The notes below the pieces were generated by a model, which saw only the letters and a list, made by a program, of their open reading frames with translations, was not told the DNA's origin and ran no database searches. The position numbers were made by a program, and so were the translations under genes. A stretch of DNA of 64,000 nt. It comes from Oceanispirochaeta sp963676905. Its GTDB lineage: Bacteria; Spirochaetota; Spirochaetia; DSM-2461. Of the stretch, positions 34,030-42,321 are shown one piece after another. Position 1 is the stretch's first letter; each line of letters begins with the position of its first letter. The DNA lies in NCBI GenBank assembly GCA_963676905.2, contig CAXXVE010000001.1, positions 3,472,001 to 3,536,000 of the forward strand, in the 5' to 3' direction.

Positions 34030-35726
34030 ATTGACCCTCCCTTTTTTTTATCCGTATCAATAGCAGCCGAAATGCTGTCCAGAAGACCTTCGGAAGGTTG
34101 GGCCTCCCCTCCTGCACCCCAGAGGCTCTCCTCAAGCCTGCCGCAGAGGCTTTCAAGTTCACTCCCCGGACTTCCGTTCACATCCCGCCAGGCCAGTAGA
34201 AGGTCATAGACCCTCTGCCCTTTTTCAGGCGCCTTGTCTCTCTTATATGCCCGCAGAGCCATTTTTATCTGCCCTCTGAGATCAGCACGTCTGCGACCGA
34301 AGCGGAGGGAGCCTGCCCATTTAACAATAAAGGGGGCAAGGAGGAGCAGAACTGTCAGAATCAGAAGTACCGCTGCCATCATATAGCGTTTTAAAAAGAG
34401 GGTGCTGCCCCCTGTGCTGCTCCTGTTCCCCTTTAGAGCAATGCCTTCGCTGTCCGTCACGGCCTCTGTCCTGCCGGCCCCTCCCGACAGTCCAGCTGAA
34501 TCTGCAGGCCTTATGGTTCCCCCCTCCAGCTCAAGCACTTCAAGGCCAACCGGAGGGCTGACTGCAGTACGGACAGCTCCCCTTTTCAGACTGTAGTAGG
34601 GAAAGCTCAGTGAGGGAAAGGAATCAATAGAAGAAGTCTCGATCCGGAGACTCTGGGAAACAAGGAGATCACTTCCCTCAGTTTCAGTTATCAGGCTTGA
34701 TGGGTCAGTGCGGATAATCCCTTTGAGTTCATTCAGATCTTCCACACCTCTGAAATCGGTGACATCCGGGCTGACAAGACCTTTGATCCTCAGAGTCAGG
34801 GTGAGGGGATCACCTGGATAGACCCTTGTCTGGCTCAGTTCCGCCGTAATATCAAGAGTGTCATCAGCAACGAGGATTCCCCCTGGAAAGGAGTCCATCT
34901 CCCCGGGGAGACGGGCAACCTGAAGGCTGAGTGGATTGGAGGGGATCACCGCAGGCTGATAGCCCCTCCGTCCCTGACGGTCCACAACGCCCCGCTGAAA
35001 TGCAAGAAAAACGGGCTGTAGATCCAGTTCCCCCGGATTTTCAGGGTAGATATCCCAGCTCATGGAAAGGGAGGCATACTGCTGCCCCTCATAGATCTCG
35101 GCAGACTGCACGGCATAGACCTTTCTGCTGCCCACGGTGAACTGGTAGATATCTGAAGACTGGCTTGAAGGCGGAGGCAGGTCATCAATCCTGATATCAT
35201 TCCTTTCTAAAAAGGGAATTGTAAAATCAGGACGGCTCACTTCGGAAGAGAAAAGCCATTTAAGGGTCACCCGGACAGGGATTCCCGGAAAGACTGTCTC
35301 CGCATCAGTAGTCAGAAACAGATGATACCCTTCAAGAGGACCGGGCTCCCTTACAAGAATTTCAATCTCTTCGGACTGCAGCCGTGTTCCATCTGGCATC
35401 TTGAGATCAAAGCCCGGCACAGTCATTTTGCCTGTCTTAAGGGGCATCAGACGCCAGGTGTACTCCATGGTCACCGAACTCCCCCCGGCACCGCTGCCGA
35501 AGGAGCTCTGTACAAATCTGGACTGCCCCTGCGGTGCAATCTGAAACCCCGGGATATCTGCAAGTTCCGGCCTGTTCACAGCCTTGGATCCACTGATACG
35601 CATTGTTAGGATCACAGGCTGGCCGACATAGGTTTCTCCGGTATCTGTATATACATCAAGAGTGGCTGCAAATAGTCTCTGCAGGCCGAAAAACAGTGCC
35701 AGTATAAAGGCTCTTTTATGTCTCAC
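34026..35726 (-). CDS. batD: BatD family protein
   Basis: This 566-residue protein has a signal peptide (1-20), then three immunoglobulin-like beta domains (LDVYTDTGETYVGQPVILTM; PLEGYHLFLTTDAETVFPG; DITAELSQTRVYPGDPLTL). One membrane helix follows near 455-475 (MMAAVLLILTVLLLLAPFIV), then a cytoplasmic helical tail. This is the BatD layout; in related systems it sits in the envelope next to the VWA proteins BatA and BatB. It overlaps batC and batE by 4 bases each. No catalytic motif is visible. Confidence 0.85.
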   Translation of the reverse strand: MRHKRAFILALFFGLQRLFAATLDVYTDTGETYVGQPVILTMRISGSKAVNRPELADIPGFQIAPQGQSRFVQSSFGSGAGGSSVTMEYTWRLMPLKTGKMTVPGFDLKMPDGTRLQSEEIEILVREPGPLEGYHLFLTTDAETVFPGIPVRVTLKWLFSSEVSRPDFTIPFLERNDIRIDDLPPPSSQSSDIYQFTVGSRKVYAVQSAEIYEGQQYASLSMSWDIYPENPGELDLQPVFLAFQRGVVDRQGRRGYQPAVIPSNPLSLQVARLPGEMDSFPGGILVADDTLDITAELSQTRVYPGDPLTLTLRIKGLVSPDVTDFRGVEDLNELKGIIRTDPSSLITETEGSDLLVSQSLRIETSSIDSFPSLSFPYYSLKRGAVRTAVSPPVGLEVLELEGGTIRPADSAGLSGGAGRTEAVTDSEGIALKGNRSSTGGSTLFLKRYMMAAVLLILTVLLLLAPFIVKWAGSLRFGRRRADLRGQIKMALRAYKRDKAPEKGQRVYDLLLAWRDVNGSPGSELESLCGRLEESLWGAGGEAQPSEGLLDSISAAIDTDKKKGGSI

Positions 35727-36646
35727 CAGTTTCTCTCCACATTAATTACCTGTTCCGGATCTCTCTGATCCCTGTTTCTGGCCTGCTCCCTGTTAAGAAG
35801 GGACTGCAGGTCCTGAGGAAGTGCGTCATCATCCTGGCCGCTTCCATCTTCACCGGAGTTTTCTGTGGACTCTTCCGCGGCCTGACGCAGCAGTCCTGCA
35901 GCTTCGGACTGAGCCTCCGCGGCACCCTCATCATCACCCCGGGCCATCCTCTCTAGGGCTTCCTGCTGCTTCTCCACAGCCTGCTGAAGGGTCCCGTTCT
36001 CAGATTCAGAACCCTCAGAGGCCTGCTGAGTCTGATCGGAAAGCTCGGACTGCTTCTCCATGCTGTCCCCATCTCCGGGAGAGTCTGCCAGCTGCTGCTG
36101 GCGGTCAGCCAGATCATTCAGCATCTCCTGCCGGGATGATCCGGATTGTCCGTCGGCCCCCTGAGGACTGTTCTGCCCCTGCTCTCCTGACTCATCCTGT
36201 GAGTTCTGCTGACTGCCGGTGTCCTCCTTTTCAGGGGACCCGGGCAATTCTTTTTCAAGCTCTCTGCGGGCCAGTTCCAGATTCCTCAAGGCATCTGTGT
36301 GGGCTGGTTCCAGATCAAGAGTTCGATAGTACCCCTCCACTGCCCGTTGTAGAGACTCCACGCTGCCGTTTTCAATATAGTCCTGATGAAGTGACCGGGC
36401 GGCATTGTAGTAATTGCGGACCCTCCTGCCCCCTCTCCCCGGATTCAGCAGAAACATTTCCGCCGCTTTTTCATAGTCCCCTGCACCATAAAGTTCCACA
36501 GGGTCTGTGTCAGAACTACTGTTGCCGGTATCAGAAAGTGGATTTTGTTCCTGCTCCGCCGCAGAGGGGGGAGCATCGATACGACCCGTTCCAAAAAGCA
36601 AAACTCCCTGGAGACTGCAGAGCAGAATAATCAGAAGTTTTTTCAT
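35723..36646 (-). CDS. batC: BatC-like TPR protein with Gln/Asp/Ser-rich low-complexity tail
   Basis: This 307-residue protein starts at the ATG at 36646, which overlaps the upstream stop as ATGA; an in-frame extension to 36724 has no support. The signal peptide (1-20) ends near FGTG. Residues ~45-140 hold TPR repeats (AGDYEKAAEMF, YYRTLDLEPAHTDALRNLELA). Residues ~145-290 are low-complexity, rich in Gln, Glu, Ser and Gly (EKEDTGSQQNSQDESGEQGQ), and likely disordered or coiled. Such tails are common in BatC. It probably links BatA/BatB to BatD. The bias is shared by neither neighbour and lies in one reading frame, so it is a protein feature, not a DNA repeat. Confidence 0.82.
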   Translation of the reverse strand: MKKLLIILLCSLQGVLLFGTGRIDAPPSAAEQEQNPLSDTGNSSSDTDPVELYGAGDYEKAAEMFLLNPGRGGRRVRNYYNAARSLHQDYIENGSVESLQRAVEGYYRTLDLEPAHTDALRNLELARRELEKELPGSPEKEDTGSQQNSQDESGEQGQNSPQGADGQSGSSRQEMLNDLADRQQQLADSPGDGDSMEKQSELSDQTQQASEGSESENGTLQQAVEKQQEALERMARGDDEGAAEAQSEAAGLLRQAAEESTENSGEDGSGQDDDALPQDLQSLLNREQARNRDQRDPEQVINVERNW

Positions 36647-37623
36647 CTGCGCCTCCTGAACAAAGATGTATTCTCCGAAGCCATGGCAAAAAGGAGAAAG
36701 ATCAGCGCCGGTACAAGGGGCCACCTGTAGTGCTCATCGTAGAGAAACTCACGGGTTTTGCCTGTACTCCTGTTTTCACCCTTCACTGCAAGCGTCCCGA
36801 GTATGGATGCCATCGACAGCCGTCCGCTCTCTACAGAAACAGCCCAGCCGTCACGGGAAGCGGCGGCCATTCTCGTCAGCGTATCCATATCAGCCTTCGA
36901 ATAGACAGGCTCACTGTCATAGGTAAGCACTTCTCCCTCATCCGACGGCACCGGGGAGCCCTGTTCCTGGTTGCCGAGTCCGATTGTGACGATACGGATA
37001 CCCTCACGCCCGGCGCGTGAAGCAGATTCGACAGGGAAACTGTCCTGATCCTCTCCGTCTGTGATAAGGATTATGTCCATTGACTGTCTGTCATCGGGAT
37101 CAAAGAGATTATCCATAACCACTCTGACGGCATCACCCAGATTTGTACCACCCCTTCCGACGGAATAGGTGTTAAGATCTGTTACAGCCTGGGAAAAATA
37201 CACATAATCCAGAGTGAGGGGACACTTCAGCACCGGAACCCCTGCAAATGCAACAAGAGCCACCCTGTTTCCACTGAGCGAATCCAGAGAGTTCAGAATG
37301 TCATACTTGGCCCTTTCAAGCCTGTTGGGGGCAAGATCACCGGCAAGCATGCTTCTTGACACATCCACAACAAAAACAAGATTCCGTCCTGTCTGTTCCA
37401 CCTCCTTCAGCCTTGGATTGGAAACAGGACGCATCATGGCCAGAACAAGAAACATAAAGGCAAATGCCATAAATAAAGGGCTGTAGGGAAAGCCGGAGGG
37501 GCTCTCTTTCCCGCTCATCATCTTCAGATAGCGGGCACGCCTGATCCGCCCGGCCAGAAGAAGCATAAAAAATGCTGCTGCAGGGATGAGCCAGAGAGGG
37601 GACGCTGTTTCAAGAAACCTCAT
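36643..37623 (-). CDS. batB: BatB-type von Willebrand factor A domain membrane protein
   Basis: This 326-residue protein has two N-terminal membrane helices (about 10-28 and 48-66), a VWA domain (about 85-275) and a C-terminal membrane helix (about 305-322). The VWA metal site (MIDAS) is complete: FVVDVSRSM (DxSxS), a Thr in the GGTNLGDA loop, and ITDGED. Such domains bind protein partners through a divalent cation. The length and topology match BatA/BatB; its second position in the VWA pair suggests BatB. ATGA overlaps join it to both neighbours. Confidence 0.88.
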   Translation of the reverse strand: MRFLETASPLWLIPAAAFFMLLLAGRIRRARYLKMMSGKESPSGFPYSPLFMAFAFMFLVLAMMRPVSNPRLKEVEQTGRNLVFVVDVSRSMLAGDLAPNRLERAKYDILNSLDSLSGNRVALVAFAGVPVLKCPLTLDYVYFSQAVTDLNTYSVGRGGTNLGDAVRVVMDNLFDPDDRQSMDIILITDGEDQDSFPVESASRAGREGIRIVTIGLGNQEQGSPVPSDEGEVLTYDSEPVYSKADMDTLTRMAAASRDGWAVSVESGRLSMASILGTLAVKGENRSTGKTREFLYDEHYRWPLVPALIFLLFAMASENTSLFRRRR

Positions 37624-38636
37624 ACTTCACCCTCCACTACATTTAAAAAGAGATAGCGTACCACACCAGCAGCAAGCAGACAGTAGAGCGCGGCTTTCAG
37701 AAGCTCCATAAAGTAGAGTGTTCTGTCGGTGGACCGTATAAGCTCTGTCTCTACAGTTTCAAGCTTATCAATCTCGCGGTAAACCTCGGCCAGTGCCTTT
37801 TCATTACCGGCGTTGAAGTATTTTCCACCAGTAATCTCTGCAATGGACTTCAGGCTCTCCTCATCCAGCCCGTAATTTTCAGGAAGCTGACGGACAATCC
37901 CGAAGGCATTCCGGTAGAATCCTCCGCTGAATCCGATTGTATAGACCTTAATACCCTGCCTTGCCGCCAGTTCAGCAGCCTCCAGAGGATCAGAGCCCAT
38001 ATTGTTTTCTCCATCAGTAAGGAGGATAATGACAGAACCCGATGAGTCGATTCCAGCCTTCTGCTGATAGGCCGCCACACGGGCAACAGAGAGTGAAAGT
38101 GCATCGCCGATGGCCGTCCCGTCCTCATCCTCACCGGCCAGGTCCACCGTATCCAGCAGAGTCGTCACGATATCATGGCTCACTGTATGGGGGGCCATTG
38201 TATCGGCATACCTTGCAAAAGAGATCAGCCCTATCCTGTCATTCCCCCGGCCCTGCAGATCCTTTCCATTCCCCTGTATAAAGTCGGTCAGAACGTTTTT
38301 GACAATATCCAGACGGTTTACCTCTCCGCCGCGGTCCATATACACAGCCATACTGCCGCTCCGGTCAACTACAAGCTGAAGCAGATAGCCGCGGCTGTAG
38401 TCCTTCTCCTCACCGATGATCCGATAGGGGCCTGCAAGGGCTGTGATCATGGCGGCAACGGCCAGATAGAAAAAGAGATCACGAAGAAAGAAGAGGCGTA
38501 TCCTGATGCTTTTGACAGGGGGAAGACTCTTCAGGCTGGGGTATATAAGAGCAGAGGCACCTATCTTCTGAAGAACGAAAAGCAGGGGTATTAGAAGAAG
38601 CAGAATAAAGTAGAAGGGCTGTTCAAAATGAATCAT
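37620..38636 (-). CDS. batA: BatA-type von Willebrand factor A domain membrane protein
   Basis: This 338-residue protein has the same build as its downstream neighbour: two N-terminal membrane helices (FYFILLLLIPLLFVLQ; FFLRDLFFYLAVAAMITA), a VWA domain (about 85-285), and a C-terminal membrane helix (about 312-332). MIDAS residues are present (VVDRSGSM, DGTAIGDAL, LLTDGENN). It and BatB likely form a heteromeric pair in the inner membrane with the VWA domains on one face. The upstream partners in the operon are a MoxR ATPase and a DUF58 protein, as in other MoxR-VWA systems. Confidence 0.88.
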   Translation of the reverse strand: MIHFEQPFYFILLLLIPLLFVLQKIGASALIYPSLKSLPPVKSIRIRLFFLRDLFFYLAVAAMITALAGPYRIIGEEKDYSRGYLLQLVVDRSGSMAVYMDRGGEVNRLDIVKNVLTDFIQGNGKDLQGRGNDRIGLISFARYADTMAPHTVSHDIVTTLLDTVDLAGEDEDGTAIGDALSLSVARVAAYQQKAGIDSSGSVIILLTDGENNMGSDPLEAAELAARQGIKVYTIGFSGGFYRNAFGIVRQLPENYGLDEESLKSIAEITGGKYFNAGNEKALAEVYREIDKLETVETELIRSTDRTLYFMELLKAALYCLLAAGVVRYLFLNVVEGEV

Positions 38637-39607
38637 TTATCCCCCTCCCCTGTCTCTTTCAAAGCAATCCACTCCTTCAGGGCGCTTGAATTCCTGAGGA
38701 AATTTTCTGAAGCCCTATCTTCTCCGCCGGGGGTATAAAAGATCCTTTCAAGGTCATCAAGCAGGCCGTAAAGACCTCTGAGAGCCCACTGATTCATTGA
38801 AGAAGGCTCCTCCAGATGAGCCTTGAGCTCTTCGGGGCTGTCAGAGCTGCACACTGCCGGATGAAGACGGGTCAGCTCATTAACAAAATGCGGATAGAAC
38901 CTTCTGTAGAAGTCCAGGCAGGGGGCAGATTGGATTTCTGTTCCGGAATGCATTTTTTCTGCCTCTTCAATAAAGGAGGAAAGATCCTCACCAAGGTCCC
39001 GGCTTGCTTTTCTTTTATGAACCGCCCTGAAGATAAGAAGGCCAGCGACTGCGAATATTACAACAATAAGAACAACCGGAATGACCCATATAAGAGAGGA
39101 CTCGTCCTCCAGGATCAGACCAGATGGCTCTGGATCTTTTTCCTGATCCCTGGAAGCGGCGGGACCGGTTTCATCAATTCGGGAAAAGACCTGCAGATTC
39201 AGCGTCATATCAAAGGGGAACTCCCCGGGTGCGGCAAGCTTCAGATCTCCAGTCTTTAAAGGAACCATAAGCATTGAGAGGGTACTACGCCCTGAAGAGA
39301 GAAGATCATAAACTCTGAAGTCCCCCCAGATTGCCCCGGCCTTGAATGCCCCGGCAGGCAGAGAATCACCAGTCAGTCCGCCATCGCTGTCATCGAGGGT
39401 TATAGTCAGGGGAATGCGGTCGGTATAGTAGATATCCCCTGCAGGTCCGGTTACAGACCACTCGAGGCTCCCCTCCCGACCCGATGCGAGTAGCGCACTC
39501 TCCTGCATTCCTCCCTCTACAGGGCCGCCATCTGCCGCACCCGCTGCACCACCGGGGGTACAGGAGAGAATAAGAATAAGAACCGTCAGAGGCAGCAGCA
39601 TCTTCAT
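38633..39607 (-). CDS. Lipoprotein with one membrane helix, part of the Bat operon
   Basis: This 324-residue protein begins with a lipoprotein signal (LILILSC, Cys about residue 16). Residues ~45-150 form a beta-rich domain (TYYTDRIPLTITLDDS-like, LKTGDLKLAAPGEFPF) similar to one BatD immunoglobulin-like unit. A membrane helix lies near 175-195 (LIWVIPVVLIVVIFAVAGLLIF), and the cytoplasmic part (about 200-324) is helical with a conserved-looking FIEEAEKMHSG and YRRFYPHFVNEL. Position between DUF58 and BatA, and 4-base overlaps on both sides, place it in the Bat complex. I do not recognise a named family; a second, shorter BatD-like subunit is one reading. Confidence 0.72.
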   Translation of the reverse strand: MKMLLPLTVLILILSCTPGGAAGAADGGPVEGGMQESALLASGREGSLEWSVTGPAGDIYYTDRIPLTITLDDSDGGLTGDSLPAGAFKAGAIWGDFRVYDLLSSGRSTLSMLMVPLKTGDLKLAAPGEFPFDMTLNLQVFSRIDETGPAASRDQEKDPEPSGLILEDESSLIWVIPVVLIVVIFAVAGLLIFRAVHKRKASRDLGEDLSSFIEEAEKMHSGTEIQSAPCLDFYRRFYPHFVNELTRLHPAVCSSDSPEELKAHLEEPSSMNQWALRGLYGLLDDLERIFYTPGGEDRASENFLRNSSALKEWIALKETGEGDK

Positions 39608-40479
39608 ACAAGACCTCCCCTCTGCATAAAAAAGCGGCTCAGAGGGAGTATCCAGTCCTCTCCCGCATGGAGAGTCAGAAAATCAGCGCCCTTCTCCCTT
39701 ATGACTTTTTTAAGCTCATGCTGACGCTCCCTGTAGAGGCGTTCCCACTCCTTCCGTGCCGCGGGGCTTCTGCCGTCATAGAGACGTGTCTTTCCGGATT
39801 CAGGGTCTTTGAAACGGTATAGACCTCTGTCCGGCGCCTTCTCTTCACGGGGATCAAGAAGCTGAACACAGACAAGGTCATTTTTCTGCGCCGCCGCGGA
39901 AAGGTGCTTCTCATAGCCTGTGTCGTGAAAGTCTGAGATCAGAAAGAGAATGCTCTTCTGTTTCATTACTGAGTTTGTATACTCAAGGGCCGAAGAGATG
40001 GATGTGCCCTTTCCCTCGGGTTTGTAGCTCATGACATCCCTGATAAGGTGCATTACATGCCGGTTCCCCCGGGCGGGAGGTATAACCTTTTCCACATGGT
40101 CGGTAAAGATAATCAGCCCCACACGGTCATGGTTGGACACAGCCGTATAGGCAAGCATGGCGCAGAGTTCGGCAGCCAGCTGATTCTTGCTCTTCTGCTG
40201 ACTGGAGAACTGCCCCGATGGGGAGAGGTCCAGCAGGAGCATCATGGAAAGCTCACGCTCCTCCCTGAAAACCTTTACAAAGGGCTCGCCGCTCCGGGCT
40301 GTCACATTCCAGTCTATAAACTTTACTTCATCACCAGGCTGGTAGGGCCTTACCTCTTCAAACTCCATCCCCCTGCCTTTGAAGGCAGACAGATAGTCCC
40401 CCGCAAAGGCGGCGGTAATTTTGCGTCTTGTAAGAACCCTGATCCGTTCCAGCCGGGCGGCCAGTTCAGGATCAATCAT
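39604..40479 (-). CDS. DUF58 (VWA-like) protein of the MoxR-Bat operon
   Basis: This 291-residue protein is a DUF58 protein: GRGMEFEEVRPYQPGDEVKFIDWNVTAR near the N-terminus is the family signature, followed by a VWA-like fold with LLLDLSPSGQF, DRVGLIIFTD and LFLISDFHDTG. It has no membrane helix. DUF58 proteins nearly always pair with a MoxR ATPase, as here, and are thought to be its adaptor or substrate. It overlaps moxR and the lipoprotein gene by 4 bases each. Confidence 0.9.
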   Translation of the reverse strand: MIDPELAARLERIRVLTRRKITAAFAGDYLSAFKGRGMEFEEVRPYQPGDEVKFIDWNVTARSGEPFVKVFREERELSMMLLLDLSPSGQFSSQQKSKNQLAAELCAMLAYTAVSNHDRVGLIIFTDHVEKVIPPARGNRHVMHLIRDVMSYKPEGKGTSISSALEYTNSVMKQKSILFLISDFHDTGYEKHLSAAAQKNDLVCVQLLDPREEKAPDRGLYRFKDPESGKTRLYDGRSPAARKEWERLYRERQHELKKVIREKGADFLTLHAGEDWILPLSRFFMQRGGLV

Positions 40480-41456
40480 AATACGGGTACAGTCTCCAGA
40501 ATACGCTGAATAATCCAGTCCGAATCCTTACCTTCCGCCTCGGCTTCATAGCTGAGAATGATTCTGTGGCGGAGGATATCCGGGGCAATGGCCTTGATAT
40601 CCGAGGGGCTTACATAGCTGCGTCCTTTTAAAAGAGCATAGGCACGGGCTGCCTGAGCCAGAAAGATGGAGGCACGGGGAGAGGCTCCGAACTGTATATA
40701 CGATGAAAAATCAAGATTCCATTTTGCAGGGTCACGGGTGGCCTGGATCAGGTCGATGACGTACTCCTCAAGACGGGGGTCCATATGAAGATCCTCTGCA
40801 AGGACACGAAGAGCCCTGATATCATCGACACTACAGACAGCCTTTGCTTCAGGGCGGCCTGTCATTTTCCGCTGACTTCTCAGAATAGCCAGTTCCTCAT
40901 CCCGTCCGGGATAGTTTACAAGAACCTTGAGCATGAAACGGTCCACCTGGGCCTCGGGGAGCGGATAGGTTCCCTCCTGCTCTACAGGATTCTGTGTTGC
41001 AAGAACCATAAAGGGATCATCCAGGGGAAAACTCTCCTCCCCTATGGTCACCTGCCTCTCCTGCATAGCCTCCAGAAGGGCGCTCTGAACCTTTGCGGGG
41101 GCACGGTTAACCTCATCGGCCAAAAGTATATTTGTAAAAACAGGGCCTTTGCGGGAGAAAAACTCTCCTTTGCCGGGGTTATAGATCATTGTCCCCGTCA
41201 GATCGGCGGGAAGGAGGTCGGGGGTGAACTGTATTCTAGAGGAATCTGCGGATATGGCCCTGGCAAGGGTATTAACAATAAGGGTTTTGGCCAGCCCGGG
41301 AACCCCTTCAAGGAGGACGTGCTGGTTGCAGATCAGACCGATCATCATTCTGTCGAGAACATGCTTCTGCCCCACGATGACCCGTGAAATCTCATTCTGG
41401 ATAGAATTGATAACGGCCAGGCATGATTCGGGGAGAGCCTCAACTTGTGTATTCAT
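40476..41456 (-). CDS. moxR: MoxR-family AAA+ ATPase
   Basis: This 326-residue AAA+ protein has GVPGLAKT (Walker A, about residue 55), LLADEVNRAPAKVQSALLEAMQE (Walker B and MoxR signature, about 110-132), ATQNPVEQEG (sensor 1), and a C-terminal lid with SPRASIFLAQAAR (sensor 2). MoxR ATPases act as chaperones that load cofactors or assemble complexes with VWA-domain partners; here these are DUF58, BatA and BatB. It heads an eight-gene run in which each start overlaps the previous stop. A GGAG ribosome binding site precedes its ATG. The gap to the upstream hydrolase gene is 49 bases, so transcription may begin further upstream. Confidence 0.93.
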   Translation of the reverse strand: MNTQVEALPESCLAVINSIQNEISRVIVGQKHVLDRMMIGLICNQHVLLEGVPGLAKTLIVNTLARAISADSSRIQFTPDLLPADLTGTMIYNPGKGEFFSRKGPVFTNILLADEVNRAPAKVQSALLEAMQERQVTIGEESFPLDDPFMVLATQNPVEQEGTYPLPEAQVDRFMLKVLVNYPGRDEELAILRSQRKMTGRPEAKAVCSVDDIRALRVLAEDLHMDPRLEEYVIDLIQATRDPAKWNLDFSSYIQFGASPRASIFLAQAARAYALLKGRSYVSPSDIKAIAPDILRHRIILSYEAEAEGKDSDWIIQRILETVPVL

Positions 41457-41505
41457 GGGAAAATCTCCGAAGATATTTAAGGTTTACTTAATAATATAAA
41501 AACTT

Positions 41506-42300
41506 TCAGGACATCCAGGATACAGTCAATTCGGCATTTTTTTCATATTCTTTGTCATAGGGAACAAGATGGGCGGAATCTTTAAGAAATACTGTCTCAA
41601 CACTTCCTCCGCAGCGTTTCTTGATGATATGGGCGGTCTTGGGCGAGACTGTGGGATCCTTGTGCCCCATTATATTCAGGGTCTTTGCCTTTACTCTGGG
41701 CAGGCGGCTGATCGACTTCCGCCTGAGCCTTGAAAGGTCAGCCATTCTTCTGAAGTAGGACCAGGTCCAGTACTCCTGCCCCAGATAGAGATCATCGTCT
41801 TCGTCCCTGTCATCCAGAAACTGAACCGAGGGATCCGGAGCCCACTCCGGTTTATTGGGAATCTTGTTCACAAAGGGGCTTACAAGTTCGGTCATAAAGA
41901 GAGGCGGATAGAGTTTAACTGCAGGAGCCATAAGAACCATCTTTTCCACGGGAAAAAGGGAGGCCAGCAGAATCGCGAGGACCCCGCCCATGGAGTGGCC
42001 CATAACATGGACCTTTTCATGGCTGCTCTTGAGCTCCAGGTAGGAGTCCACAACGGAACGGAACCACTGCTCCCCGTTACTGAGGTTGAAATCCTCTCCG
42101 CAGGTACCGTGGCCGGGGTGTCTGGGAATGGCGACTGTAAATCCCGCATCCGCCAATTTCCTTGCAGGATAGCTCAGCTCGCCGGGGTACCCCATAAAGC
42201 CGTGAAGCCCCAGAACCGCAATATCACCGCTGCCTAACTTCTGCGGACGGGCGCATCTGCGGATTACAGTGTCTTTCAGTTTTATCTCTGTAGGCGTCAT
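41506..42300 (-). CDS. Alpha/beta hydrolase, carboxylesterase/lipase type
   Basis: This 264-residue alpha/beta hydrolase has VLGLHGFMGYPGEL (oxyanion loop), GHSMGG (nucleophile Ser about residue 101), GHKDPTVSP (acid Asp) and KDSAHLVPYD (His) in order. The closest family type is the small carboxylesterase/monoacylglycerol lipase group such as Est30. There is no signal peptide, so it is cytoplasmic. The substrate is not predictable. It lies 21 bases after the RF3 gene and 49 before moxR on the same strand. Confidence 0.88.
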   Translation of the reverse strand: MTPTEIKLKDTVIRRCARPQKLGSGDIAVLGLHGFMGYPGELSYPARKLADAGFTVAIPRHPGHGTCGEDFNLSNGEQWFRSVVDSYLELKSSHEKVHVMGHSMGGVLAILLASLFPVEKMVLMAPAVKLYPPLFMTELVSPFVNKIPNKPEWAPDPSVQFLDDRDEDDDLYLGQEYWTWSYFRRMADLSRLRRKSISRLPRVKAKTLNIMGHKDPTVSPKTAHIIKKRCGGSVETVFLKDSAHLVPYDKEYEKNAELTVSWMS

Positions 42301-42321
42301 GGCTTTTCTCCTGAGATGGAT

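Noticed and set aside
35821..36630. 269-codon plus-strand frame rich in Pro, His and Ser
   Set aside because: It is the complement of the Gln/Asp/Ser-rich tail of batC; the composition explains the lack of stops.
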